Source of the DNA: Heliopora coerulea
Taxonomy: Eukaryota > Cnidaria > Anthozoa > Scleralcyonacea > Helioporidae
NCBI GenBank assembly: GCA_030142905.1
Contig: JASJOG010000188.1
Coordinates: 496,001-560,000, forward strand
Direction: 5' to 3'
Length of the DNA stretch: 64,000 bases
The notes under the pieces were generated by a model. It saw only the letters and a program-made list of their open reading frames with translations, searched no databases and had not been told where the DNA came from. Made by a program: the position numbers and the translations under genes. Shown here one piece after another: positions 46,830 through 57,239 of the stretch (within the stretch, counting starts at the first letter, position 1; each line of letters begins with the position of its first letter).

Positions 46830-47060
46830 ATATAATACTCAACTAGCTTTATATCCACTGTCTAGCATAGTTTTATCCATTCTAATGACGTTCCATGAGA
46901 TGACGAAAGTATATTCCATAATAAATAGCTTTATTTCATGTTCTGACCTGAGCCATCACATTAATACTACAATCGCAATTCCCACCTGGTTCTTCCCGAG
47001 CATCAATCTTGAGAAAATTCATTTATTGTTTTTATTTCTTTTCGGTGGAACTTTTGCTAC
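45996..47060. other. Region upstream of the FREP-like locus
   Basis: Contains an (AATA)n run at 46796-46832. TATATAAAG at 46044 and other TATA-like words exist, but no promoter can be fixed from sequence alone. No other gene seen. Confidence 0.4.
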
Positions 47061-47121
47061 ATGGCGTGGTTCAAAGGTTTCGTTTTCCTTCTACTTTCTG
47101 TTATTGCAGAGGAGTCACAAG
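47061..47121 (+). pseudogene. Signal-peptide exon of the FREP-like locus
   Basis: The ATG at 47061 opens MAWFKGFVFLLLSVIAEESQ, followed by a donor at CAAG/GTAGCT. One lysine, then nine hydrophobic residues and a small-residue cut site (after VIA) make a standard secretory signal. It ends after the first base of a codon, which fits the Ig 1 exon (G plus TT gives valine). This exon itself is intact. Confidence 0.6.
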
Positions 47122-47339
47122 GTAGCTTGAACGAAACCGAATTTTGTCCACATTGTTGATGCTCACCGATAACTATTATGGGAGAATTTATTGTTTTTGA
47201 TGATTTCCTTCATTAGTGTTGATGACTGTAAATTTTAAATGTTTGGATTAAAAGTAAACGTGCAGAAAAAACCTAATAAAACTAAACGAACAACCAGACA
47301 ATGGTTGCAACAAACACGATGCTGGATTAGGGGTTGAAA

Positions 47340-47720
47340 CACATTGTGTAGTCGCCACGGGGTCGCGTGAACTAGAAAAGTTGACTAGAGCGGAATTTGA
47401 ACGCACATGTTTGGGTTACCGGACCGCTGCTCTATCAATTGAGATATCAAGTCAACTGGGAACAGTATGCTGGTTTTATCCAATTTAAGTGCGTGAAAGA
47501 TTCTCGCGATTACTTAATGCTCGACATCCGTGAGGATGTTTAGTTTTTTGACTCTATTTCAGAATCATCCTCAGGGTAACATGAGCCGAATATTTCACGA
47601 ATTAACATGCACTTTTCTAGTTGAGTTTTCTAGTTGACTTTGACAGTGTAAGTCAACTCGTGACACATTCTGCCCATGTTACCCTGAGGATGATTCTGAA
47701 ATTGGCAGTTTCACTTGTGG
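47340..47720 (-). repeat. tRNA-derived SINE, inverted copy with extra tail piece
   Basis: The tRNA-like core is at 47375-47460 on the minus strand (TAGAGCAGCGGTCCGGTAAC and GTTCAAATTCC). The tail word ATTTCAGAATCATCCTCAGG at 47560-47578 is repeated inverted at 47680-47700 (CCTGAGGATGATTCTGAAAT), so the tail is partly duplicated in opposite direction. A weaker relative of the core lies at 47960-48005. Confidence 0.55.
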
Positions 47721-48127
47721 ATCGTTTGACGATAGTCACTTCAGGTGCTTAAATCTTATTGGCTGATATTAGACTGGCTCGCATGTAGCACGCGTGCGCA
47801 CTCGAGGTAATCACCGATAGAATATTGTCGTGTTCTGGGGAAGCTTTGATACACTCTTCCAGGAACTATCCCCTGTAAGTTTTGCATGAATGTTAAGACC
47901 TTCCAAGTTTGTTCGGCTCACCAACCGCAATCTCTGCTTCGTGACACACACTGAACTCGGATCTGTGGGTTTCCGGATCACTGCTGTACCAATTGATTTA
48001 TCGAGTAAACTGTGAATAATATGCTAGTTTTATCCACTTTGCTAATGCACCTAAGCAGAAGCCACTGTATGTTAATAATGTTATACTATTATAAGGTCGC
48101 ATATATATCGAACTTGCACCTTAGCTC

Positions 48128-48215
48128 ATCATCTGAGTCTTGGTAGCTCAATGGTTTGAGCGTCTCACCGGTCATTACGTCGTGGGTTCGATCCCTGTCT
48201 GGGTCTCAGGAATCA
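48128..48215 (+). repeat. tRNA-like SINE head, second type
   Basis: D-arm GCTCAATGGTTTGAGC, B-box GGGTTCGATCC and an acceptor pair GTCTTGG/CTGGGTC can form. The anticodon arm does not pair, so I take it for a SINE head. The 3' half is related to the fragment at 27372-27415. Confidence 0.5.
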
Positions 48216-48555
48216 TTTTTATGAGGATAGAGCTTGACGAAGGTTCTTCTATCATTTCAAGATATCTTCAAGCTCCCACATTTCTAAAATATATATCTCA
48301 GTACTGTTCCCAGTTGACGCCAAAACTCAATCGGAATCCGTTCCAATCCTCGGCTTTGCCTCGGACTAGAACGAATTCCTCGTACTTGAAAACCCGGTCT
48401 AGTTCTCATTGTCGGCCTTTAAATATTACTGAAAATAGTGGTAAATAAATTATACTATATACTTCATCTATACAGGGCTGACTTTAGTGGCCGCTTTTAT
48501 GTTTTCCTTAAAGTAACTTTGATCACGATTAAGTTGATTTTTTTTGTTCTTCAGA

Positions 48556-48674
48556 GGGCTTTATCCTCCGAGGAAACCTATTTAAACAAAAGAGCTTTTG
48601 AAAAGCTGGCGAGAGCTGTATATACGATACCTGAAATAGCTGGGATTGTAAATTCAACCTCTGACATCAATTAA
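48556..48674 (+). other. Possible stray exon in the first intron
   Basis: After the acceptor-like TTTTTTTTGTTCTTCAG the frame RALSSEETYLNKRAFEKLAR continues AVYTIPEIAGIVNSTSDIN to TAA. It reads like protein, but it is out of phase with exon 1 and I recognise no domain. It may belong to a decayed gene. Confidence 0.25.
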
Positions 48675-48875
48675 TTCAAGAAGGAACACAAACTGAAAAT
48701 ATGTTTTTTTACTTCGTAAAACGAAAACAGATCTCTTTTCGCTTAACATTTGTTGAAGGAAACCTTTTATTGTGTTTTAAGACGGATGAATACTTCGAAC
48801 GTCGGCTTAAATCCTCCTTTTTCGGTATTTATCCTATATTTAAATTCGAATAGTCCTCAACAGTATAAAGCGATC

Positions 48876-49188
48876 ATAGGCGTAGGAAGCGCGGGGGGAG
48901 GGGGGGGGGGGGCGGGGGCAATTTGCCCCCCAATATTTATCACAGTCACGTTTTTTATAATGTAAGTTGATTAGGTTGGACCAAAAATTCAGCTGTAAAA
49001 TAAATATTTGTAACTATCATTTGTTATAATGACGTTTATATTCTTTTGTAAAACTGCTCTTAAAATGCAGGAAATGGTGTTTCAAAATCTCGAACCCCCC
49101 AAAGATCTGCCGAGGGGCTCATGCTCCTGGATCCCTCTACAGGTGGGTTGTGCCCCCCAATAATTAATTGGTTCCTACCCCTCTAAAG
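48876..49188. mobile_element. MITE with very G-rich end
   Basis: The left end ATAGGCGTAGGAAGC and right end GGTTCCTACCCCTCT are inverted partners. Directly inside lies a run of G tracts (48891-48917) and inside the right end GTGCCCCCCA. The G tracts could form a quadruplex. Confidence 0.6.
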
Positions 49189-49504
49189 ATTATGGCATGC
49201 AAAATGATTATGCTGTCAATATGCTGAGAAGGATAACTGTGGCTGGCATGTGCCAGAAAAAGAGTAGTCTAGTGGACTGAGATTTTTTTAAACTTCTTTG
49301 TTTTAGCTCAAAACTTTGTCCTCCAGTGAGACCTCCCAGACTTGAGTTTGTTTCCATGTGATCGCTCAATTCATTGTATCCCAGCGCTCTCTTGCACCTG
49401 ATTACATATTATTCAGCAGACATCGCAGGAAAATTTAAGCCATCGATTAAAGGGGTCATAGAATGGATACATTTTATACGCAGGCAGCGCGAGTCTTCAT
49501 CGCT

Positions 49505-49664
49505 TGTTTGAAAATGGAGGGTGACGAAGATATAAACGAAACTATATCGCTCGAAGCGAATCTTTTGCTCCTTTTATTAATGAAACGGCGACTAACCTAC
49601 AAAAATAGAAGGAAGCATCGTTTTTGGGTTTGGAGGATTTTCGAAGAAAGGGAACGGCGAGGAA
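49505..49664 (+). pseudogene. N-terminus of a PIF/Harbinger transposase
   Basis: The frame contains EANLLLLLLMKRRLTYKNRR and KHRFWVWRIFEERERRG. A leucine run followed by an arginine-rich stretch and FWV-x-x-IFEER is the usual start of HARBI1-like transposases. The similarity stops at about 49664, where the oppositely oriented MADF segment begins. The catalytic DDE region is absent. Confidence 0.6.
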
Positions 49665-49953
49665 TGTGTATCTGTAGCCAGCCTAAATTCACAAACTTTG
49701 CTGGCATTTGGATGGCGTCTCTGCCCGAACTAGACAGGGTGTTCTTCCTCTTCTTCAACTATCGTCCGTAGCCCGTTCTAACATTTTTTAAATTTGGCCA
49801 GGCTGTCGACGGTTCCAAACCAAATTTGTCCCTTACGGCCTTTCAAGCGTTGAGTTTTTTGAATTTGTCTTTATACTCTTTACAATATCGGTTCTATAAA
49901 CATTCATATTTGTGAATTTCTTCCATGAGTTCTTCTGTGGAAAAATTCGCCAT
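49660..49953 (-). pseudogene. MADF (Myb/SANT-like) accessory gene of a Harbinger element
   Basis: From ATG at 49953 the minus strand reads MANFSTEELMEEIHKYECL, then after a TAG NRYCKEYKDKFKKLNA, after a TGA KAVRDKFGLEPSTAWPNLKN with VRTGYGR, and after a TAG LKKRKNTLSSSGRDAIQMPA with KFVNLGWLQIHI. This is a MADF domain with three in-frame stops, each explainable by one base (Y, W, Y), and no shift. Harbinger elements often encode such a DNA-binding partner beside the transposase. Confidence 0.7.
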
Positions 49954-50216
49954 GTTCTATCTTCTAAGCACGTGGTTAATTGAAGACAAATGCCCGAACG
50001 TCACAATGTCAACAGAAAATGATGCATTTTGGGATCGTTTCGATCGCTGGATCACTGAATTTAGTTTCCATATAATCGCTGACGATCGCCGTGGGTCGCT
50101 GACGATCGCTTACGATCGCTGATATAGAACATTTTTTATCTCAGCGATCAGAAGGGAAGAGCTCCCACATGATTAAGTCCCGCTATTTCATTTCTAAATT
50201 CTGTTCTCTTGTTTAG

Positions 50217-50478
50217 TTCCACCAGTCGCAAATATTACTTGTTCAGGAAAAACAAACAGAAATTTTGTGTGCGTGTGCAATTCAAAAGACAATACGGGTA
50301 ATCCTCCTCCGTTGGCGTATTAGTATAACAATGGTAAACAGATTGGCCATTTTGGTTATCTGTTATAGTTATGGTATATAGAACCTTACCATAGACAACA
50401 TAACGCGAGGAGAAGTGGCAACCTATACGTGCAAAGTTCAAAGTCATAACTTGACGGACAACCGAAGTATAACCTTCA
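50217..50478 (+). pseudogene. Ig 1 exon of the FREP-like locus, broken
   Basis: Between acceptor TTGTTTAG and donor A/GTAAGT lie VPPVANITCSGKTNRNFVCV (first cysteine strand) and, in another frame, NLTIDNITRGEVATYTCKVQ (Y-x-C strand) with SHNLTDNRSITF. The first frame has TAG after PPPLAY, and the second has TAG before NLTI. Exon length is one base off the phase needed to join both neighbours. The domain is therefore frameshifted and contains stops. Confidence 0.65.
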
Positions 50479-50494
50479 GTAAGTAAATAAAGTA

Positions 50495-50605
50495 ACAGTA
50501 AAGTGTCTTTATTTATACTGGGTAACCCTATCAGCTAGCTAGGTTGTTATCCGTAGAGGTCCAGTAAGGCCCACCCCTCATGGGTCTAGTGTTACTGCAG
50601 GAAGA
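50495..50605 (+). repeat. Repeat family D, single copy
   Basis: GTCTTTATTTATACTGGGTA, GAGGTCCAGTAAGG and GTCTAGTGTTACTGCAGGA match the units at 32391-32655 and the inverted copy at 61560-61690. Confidence 0.7.
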
Positions 50606-51235
50606 ACAGTGGCATACCCATTTAGGTGGTACGTTCCATTCGGACCGGTACGAAATTTTCTTCGTGAAAACACGAAATCTCTCCAGATCAACTGTTGATG
50701 TGACGAACAAGATAAACATTGTTTCTGAGAATTAATGAAAACTCGGAATTCGGTCAATATTTGCAAGAACAAGGCTTTAGTTTCATGCTAGTGTCACGTA
50801 AGCGCTTCAAAAAATTCTCACTTTGGTAGCGGCCTGACTTCGTATCGGTCTCATGTAAACATGGTCCAAGATTTCACTTCGTAAAACGTTTTATGACACC
50901 ATATATCATGCTTTGAGAATGGAGGAGGGGAATCACACATTCGCGTAACCTGCTATATCTCTTAATTTTAACATATAAACTCATTGACTTTATTCCTGCT
51001 TATTTTTCAACCACCCACCTTCTCCGCCCCGCTTCCCTGCCTCGATACCTTTTCTTTCCCTATCTTCGACATTCATCCTTTACATTCCTTTGTTCGCTTT
51101 CTTATAACCTTTCTAACTTCCTCGTTGTCTGCTTTCTAAGAGTTATCTGTATTCCTGTTCTATTTCTCTTCCTGCTCCTTTTCTCTTATACTCTCTATCT
51201 ACCCTCTTTTGCCATCCATTTCTCCCTCTTTACGT
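50606..51235. other. Intron sequence without further feature
   Basis: From about 51000 to 51235 the strand becomes strongly pyrimidine-rich (CTTCC, CTTTC words) leading into the CATC repeat. Confidence 0.4.
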
Positions 51236-51785
51236 CTCTCCGTCCATACTTCTTTGTAGCTGTCCGTTCTTCCTTGTATCCTTGCATCTATACATCTATG
51301 CGTGCATTTGCACCGTCCTGACCCTTCCTCTCCCATCCATTCCTCGATCCATCCATCGATCTGTCCATCAATCCATCCATGTATCGACCCATGCGTCCAT
51401 CCGTCCATACATCCATCCATGAATACATCTATCCATCCATCCATCCATCTCATATTATTCAGACCCATCCCATTCTGTCCACTTTATCCATGCCATGCCA
51501 TGCCATGCCATACCATCAAACCAATCTATCTAATCCCATTCATGCCTTTCCATTCCGTCCCATCCACTCATCCCGTCCTATCCCATCCCTTCCTATTCCA
51601 TCAATGCATCCATCGTTCCATCGAACTAATGTCTAATCCTATCCATCTATCCATCCTTTCTTTAATCCCTTCTATCCCATCCAACCCATCTCATTCTGTC
51701 CATCTTATCCTACTCCGTCCCAGTCAACCAATCCATCCGATTCCCATCCCATCCTGTCCCATCCCATCCACTCTTTCTTCCATTC
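51236..51785. repeat. (CATC)n-related microsatellite, about 550 bp
   Basis: ATCCATCCAT runs alternate with CCATGCCATG and CCCATCC variants. The plus strand is almost free of G for long stretches. The long frames through it (51302-51780 plus, 51199-51468 minus) are repeat artefacts; only the end of the first frame is a real exon. Confidence 0.9.
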
Positions 51786-51857
51786 GAAGCCTGAAAATTT
51801 CCATTACTTGTGAATTTCTTTATCATTTTTCGCTGCTCTTTTTTAATTTACCAACAG

Positions 51858-52151
51858 CAAAACCGGAAATTACGTCCTTTACAACTGCTGAACTTGGTAA
51901 TGGTAGTATGATCCTAACGTGCAAAGTCATTCAACGAATTCCCACAATTTACTACATGATATTTAAGAGGCGCTATCTTACTGGCGTCAAAAATGGAGTC
52001 AAAATAATTACAAAAGTATCCAGTTACACCGCTGGACTCTACAAATGTATCGCTGGAAATATTATTGGGAATTCTTGCAAAGAATTAAATATTACATGCA
52101 AAGAGTTGGGAAGAACGACCCTACTGGCTCGCACTAAGTCTAGTTCTACCG
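51858..52151 (+). pseudogene. Ig 2 exon of the FREP-like locus
   Basis: After acceptor TTTACCAACAG the frame reads KPEITSFTTAELGNGSMILT, CKVIQRIPTIYYMIFKRRYL and SSYTAGLYKCIAGN, with NSCKELNITCKE at the end. The two Ig cysteines (LTC and LYKC) are present; the core tryptophan is replaced by tyrosine (TIYYM). The donor ACCG/GTAAAA at 52152 is the best available. The frame is open throughout, so this exon alone is intact. Confidence 0.65.
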
Positions 52152-52203
52152 GTAAAAATGAATACTAAATTAATAAAATTTGATGGATAAAATTGGCTGG
52201 ACT

Positions 52204-52580
52204 GCAGTTTAGCGGACCCATTGAACTCTAAAAAGACTGGAACGATTCCTGTAAGCTGTATTTTAAAGCCGTCATGGAGGCTGACATGTAGGTCAATTTG
52301 CAGGTCATCCCAGTCCCCTACTCGATACTCGATAAAACACGCAACCTCTGGCAAAAACTTAGCCTAAATTTTGCATTTGTTAACAGTTTTCTTTTTTTAT
52401 CCCTAGTAAACAGAGTTATATGTAGGTTGGAAAATTTTCAGAATTAACTGTCAATGAAAAGTAAAAAAAGTGTTTTTGACCTAGATGGCTGCTCCCGTGT
52501 CGGCTTCATTCAATCGTGAGATCTGGTATGACGAGGTGTCGTTCCAGTCTTTTTAGAGTTCAACGAGCGGACCCACTGCC
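52204..52580. mobile_element. Foldback MITE in the Ig 2/linker intron
   Basis: GACCCATTGAACTCTAAAAA on the left and TTTTTAGAGTTCAACGAGCG on the right are inverted partners, with GACTGGAACG/CGTTCCAGTC inside. Arms are about 45 bases and the loop about 285 bases. Confidence 0.65.
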
Positions 52581-52659
52581 GCTGGTCGTGGTTGCGGGCT
52601 CAGTGGGGAAGCAAGGTATCGTTTGGCGGGAAAATTATACATGCCGACGGATGTGAAAG

Positions 52660-53098
52660 TATATACACCTTTTGCGGCATATTATCAGAAAATATACTAT
52701 CATTATCGCCAACCTCACACTTATTAACACAAAAATACATTCATTTTATTCAATCGGTATTCATTAGCGTAGATACGCAACCATTTGCATCAAAGGGCAT
52801 TCTATCGCACCAACAGACGACCATTAACACCATTCTACAATACATTATTAGGGATAATAAAATTTCAATTACGCAAGAGGAATATCTTGCCTAATTGATA
52901 TTTTATTATCGCTAATTGACAGTAGAATGGTGTTAATGGTCGTCTGTTGGCACTATGGAATGCCCTTCGATGCAAATGGTTGCGTATCTACGCTAATGAA
53001 TGTCGATTGAATAAAATGAATGTGTTTTTGCGTTAATGAGTTTGAGGTTGGCGTTAATGATAGTATATTTTCTGGTAATGAACAGCAGAAGGTGTAAT
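52660..53098. mobile_element. Foldback MITE family A, copy 2, near-perfect palindrome
   Basis: Arms of about 195 bases pair almost completely. They run from TACACCTTTTGC outside through CAGAAAATATACTATCATTA and GCGTAGATACGCAACCATTT to the apex with TCTACAATACATTATTAGGG. Related arms lie at 14470-15455 and 15596-15650. The 100-codon frame at 52592-52894 is inside the repeat and is not a gene. Confidence 0.85.
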
Positions 53099-53526
53099 TA
53101 TACATTCGATTATTTATTATACATTCGACCACGTTTGATATGACTTCTGGTGAACACTACATGACATGCACGAAGGAACTCGAAAGCTATACGGAGCGGA
53201 GGAATCGGGCCAGGTTGTATCAGTCTCTGGTCAGCTGATGAAGTCTAAACCAAGAAAAGTCTTTCATTCAATTAAAACTTTAAATTACTACCAGACAAGT
53301 AGTAAATGAAAGGATTGAACAGCGGAGAAATGTCAAGCGGAAAACCATTATTATTTTGTTATTTGATTATTACACTAAAATACACCATCTTGGATCCTTG
53401 TTTTGATAAAGTCCTATTCTTTAATGATCTCTAAATCAGGAGATGCAATCCCGCCACTATACAAGTCTCTAGAATGTTTACGTGTTGTCCAAGGATATGT
53501 CTGAAATTTCTTCTTATGTGTTTTAG

Positions 53527-53644
53527 ATCGCACAAAACTATAAAGGAGGGATGTGCACGCCGAAGAAAAGACACTTTAAGAATTGTGATGGGAAAAAATG
53601 GAGAACGATGTTTCCAGCAAGAGAACCTGCCAACAAATTTTCCG
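53527..53644 (+). pseudogene. Linker exon of the FREP-like locus
   Basis: After acceptor TATGTGTTTTAG the frame reads IAQNYKGGMCTPKKRHFKNC and DGKKWRTMFPAREPANKFS, ending at TCCG/GTTTGT. The phase fits the next exon exactly (G plus GA gives SGKSCLD). The two cysteines and CDGKKW suggest a small disulfide-linked segment before the fibrinogen-like domain. The frame is intact. Confidence 0.55.
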
Positions 53645-53756
53645 GTTTGTACAAAGATTTTTGATCGTCACATCGGCTTATTGATCTTTAAACTGTAACT
53701 GACCCAGAGTTAGGCTTCTTTTGCATTATCCTTAACAAAACATTTTACTTGCCATT

Positions 53757-54085
53757 TAACATATGAAAATATTTCATATGTGAATTATTTCAATTCTGTG
53801 AATGAAGTGAAAATTTCACATGTAAAATTTTGAACCAGTTCATTTCACATGTGAATTAGGTATTTTATATGTGAAAATGTTTTCATTTCGTGTGTGAAAT
53901 ACGTATTTCTTACACAAAAATTTCACATGTGAAATTTTGAACCAGTACGTTTGACATGTGAATTAAATATCTCATGCAAAAACGTTCCGTTGCATTTCAT
54001 GTGTAAAATGAAAATTTCATAAATGAAAATGTTCCAATTCCATATGTCTTTCACATGTGAAATGACATGTGAAATTTTCGTAAGA
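53757..54085. repeat. Second array of TTTCACATGTGAAA-type palindromes
   Basis: Irregular repeats of AAAATTTCACATGTGAAATT-like words, closing with GTGAAATTTTCGTAAG at about 54071-54086, as in the array at 4190-4977. The array lies 40 bases before the fibrinogen exon, probably over the branch point region of that intron. Confidence 0.8.
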
Positions 54086-54127
54086 GATATTACTGTGTTT
54101 ACCTTTTCACTTGGTTTATTTTCCTAG

Positions 54128-54373
54128 GAAAAAGTTGTCTTGACAATTGACATCAAAAACAAAGGTCTGAACAATGGCGATGGAGTGTACAAGATAGATC
54201 CTGAAGGAGGAAGCGAAGAAAATGCTTTCAGAGCCTATTGCGATATGACATCATTTGGTGGTGGATGGACCATGTGCTATACGACAGATAATCACGTTAA
54301 TACCAAGGCAGAAACCTCGTCTAAATTTCCATATGGTACAGATGGCTATCGAGCAAACTGCAATAATATTCCG
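54128..54373 (+). pseudogene. Fibrinogen-like domain, first exon, with 7-bp insertion
   Basis: After the linker the frame gives GKSCLDN and stops. A 7-base insertion (AATTGAC, 54145-54151, a near-copy of the preceding bases) shifts the frame. Behind it the normal frame continues IKNKGLNNGDGVYKIDPEGG, ENAFRAYCDMTSFGGGWTMC and YRANCNNIP to donor CCG/GTAAGA. SC-x(n)-DGVY-x-IDP-x(n)-A-x-x-x-YCDM-x-x-x-GGGWT is the N-terminal half of a fibrinogen C-terminal-like domain. Without the 7 bases the exon length fits both neighbours, which supports the insertion as secondary. Confidence 0.75.
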
Positions 54374-54914
54374 GTAAGAACGATAAAAAGAATAATTTTG
54401 TTTTATCTGAGAAAGCCTGGGCGACAATTTACAATCACTTGATGTTAAATTTCTGTTAAAGAAACTTGTTGTAAAATAACATATCAATGCCCTTTTATCA
54501 TCACAAATCTTGCTTTAACCAAAATTTTAAGGATTCTTGGTCACATTGACAACGTAATGTGAGCATCGATCACACGAGTTTTCTGTTGAATTCGTTAAAG
54601 AATCGACCATAATATTGCAGAGATGTTTCACCCACTGGATCAATTGAACTATCCAAGATTCAATTCGACTATTGTCATTTGTAAAGTAAAAAGTATAAAG
54701 CTGAAAACGAATTCCATAATGAATAGGGAGTGACTTAAATATTTGTGTTGAAAATACTTCACATGTGCAACATGGAGAAAAAATGAAAAGAGACTTGATT
54801 AAAAGAAAATAATGAATATTCATGTTTGAATTTTCACTAAGAAATATCAGCAATTATGGTTTTCAGGAATGTCGTTAAATTTAGATACAAATGAAAGAGA
54901 GCTGTTTCTATTAA

Positions 54915-55668
54915 CAAGGGCGGAGACAGCCCCCAAGAAGTAGGGGGGGGCTAATGGCTATCGGATTTAACTTAGCACAGAAAGCAAATAACTTGCAGAA
55001 GAGTTTTTGCAGGATATTGTTCCAACAAATGTTGTAAAGCTGTACGGTTTTCATAAATTTTAGAAAACCTTTTTGATTTTTAAATTATGAAATCGCATAT
55101 CTACGTATCTTACAATAATTTTTATTTTTTTATAAAGCTTTGAAATAGAACAGAAACTCACATAAAAAACGGTGACGGAGGCCCTAAGTGTACTACTACA
55201 TGCACGTTTTAAACATTAAAATGTCCAAAGTACTTAATCCTTTCATCATGCAAATCCACAAATTCTTTTTCCTTTTTGTTCTTTTTTTTCTTTCCTTTTT
55301 TTGTCATTTAGAGACCACATATTGAACAAAGTACGCTGTCTTTTTGCAATTGAGCTTTTGTATACGAGGAAAACCACGCAAAACGCATGTTTTCTGATAG
55401 GTGATAAATACTAGCGCGAACATTTCAGGACATCTCCATGGTCACCTTTCTACAGTTTTAGTTTTATTGATCAATTATTACATTTTAGTCGGGGACCTTT
55501 TTTTTTCCACTTGATGTTACGCCACATTTCCTCCAGATGTCAAGATTCATTAAATATGAAAGTACAAATTTTGGGGTTTTTCGGCAGAAATGGGGTCTCT
55601 GTCCCTCAACTTTAAAAGTGGGGGGGAGTTCAAGCCCCCTCTTGCCCCCCTATATCTCGGCCCCTGAT
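54915..55668. mobile_element. Non-autonomous DNA element with G/C-run ends
   Basis: The left AAGGGCGGAGACAGCCCCCA with a G run and the right C run with TATATCTCGGCCCCTG are imperfect inverted partners. The interior is A+T-rich and non-coding. Confidence 0.45.
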
Positions 55669-57239
55669 TAAATTAGATAGTGGACTGCATGCGTTGTGTC
55701 TAAATAATCAGTCTGCTAACTAACAAACATTAAATAATAAGCAGTCAACTGACATACAAAAACAGTAAAGAAAACGTTAGAAGAAAACATTGGGAGTAAA
55801 GTCCTTTTACGCCAAGATTTTTCACGAGAAATTGTAATTATTCAGTCAATCAAAAATCCTTTTAAAATTCTATTGAAATCCACACATGCAACAATACATC
55901 CAATTTGAGTGTATTAAATCCAGCCTGTATGTGAGGATTGGGGGTTAAAGGGTGAATGGGTCGTGAACATGTTTTTAAAAGTCAGTGGCTTTTGGAAACT
56001 AAGTTGAAAAGCAGAGCGGAAATTTTTTTGAGGCCTACGCAAGGACTTTCTCACATTTTCTGGTAAGAAGCTATTTCAATAACATCAAGATTCTATTCCT
56101 GTCTACCAAACACACCATCTATAATCGTAATTACATCCTCTAGATATTTTTTAATGCAACTGAAAAGTTATATCAGTCACACCTTTCCTACCTCTCGTTC
56201 TTGGCTTTACCATTTTCACTCTTTCAGTGACAATGTTAATTAAATTGTGTATACGCCACCTCTTTACTATTACTTATCATTAAAGAAATGATTTTAAAAA
56301 AAAGAACAAAATTTTGGAGTGTTCCTTCGTTCTTTGATAGAACCAAGGAAGCGTGAATGGTGAATATTTCAACTGATCCCACTCATTCAGTGTTATAAAT
56401 ACTGGAGATCCCTTTCACCAATACCTTTAGAAGATGTTACACTATGATACTTTCAGCTGACTGCTATCTTGAAAAAGTTTTTACATGCAAATGTAATGTA
56501 AATTTTAAGATGTAGGACAATCATCAGCTCTGAGGCTTAAACGAGCTACATTGTACCATTAAGTTATAATTTGCTTAATACATTTTTTTGTTCATCTTTT
56601 TAAAAACTACCGCGAAAAAAGCAATAGCGGCTCGTGATCACTGCATTCGGGTCGGTGGCTCACGAAAAATCTCCAAAAATTTAATGCAAGCAACCATTAC
56701 TTGATTGAGTAAAAACTTTGACTTTTCACCAGAAGTTGACTTCATTCAGTATGTCTGCTTAGTAAGGTACAGTTCAATGCAGATTTGACAATACTAACTG
56801 TAAAAAGAGGCACTAACGGAATTATTGCTCCTATTGACATGAGTAGTTTTAATAGATAAGTAAAAGTAAGTCCGGAATTTACTGAACGTAACAGCACTGG
56901 GTAGGAATCGACTGTTAGTTGCTCGGTCTCCAGAAATGGTTTTCCACTGTTCATCGTGCCTCTCTACATCCAGGTTTAATACTGCTTATCTTCTGGTGTA
57001 CAACTTGAATACAGGTCTCTGAACCTTAATTGATTCAGTGCCATTTTCGTAATAAAGAGACCTTCAATCGATAGTCCGCTTACACCAATAAATAGGAAAG
57101 AGACATTGTATAAGTGCCGTCGTTTTATTGGATGAGGAATTGCTGACATTTCGATGGCTTTCCTAATCCTATCACATTGATTGGGTGGTCCTCTTTGTGA
57201 CCATCTTTATTTAAGTGGATTAGGTTACCAGGCTGTTTT

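Larger units (their letters stand above)
47122..50216 (+). other. First intron of the FREP-like locus, filled with repeats
   Basis: Starts GTAGCT and ends CTCTTGTTTAG. It holds inverted SINE copies, a tRNA-like head, a G-rich MITE and a Harbinger relic, each listed separately. Confidence 0.5.

Noticed and set aside
48128..48215. Candidate tRNA gene
   Set aside because: D-arm, T-arm and most of the acceptor can form, but the anticodon arm does not pair and the 3' half has a relative elsewhere, so a SINE head is more likely.
51302..51780. Long plus-strand frame rich in HPSI
   Set aside because: Translation of the CATC microsatellite. Only the part after the acceptor at 51858 is a real Ig exon.
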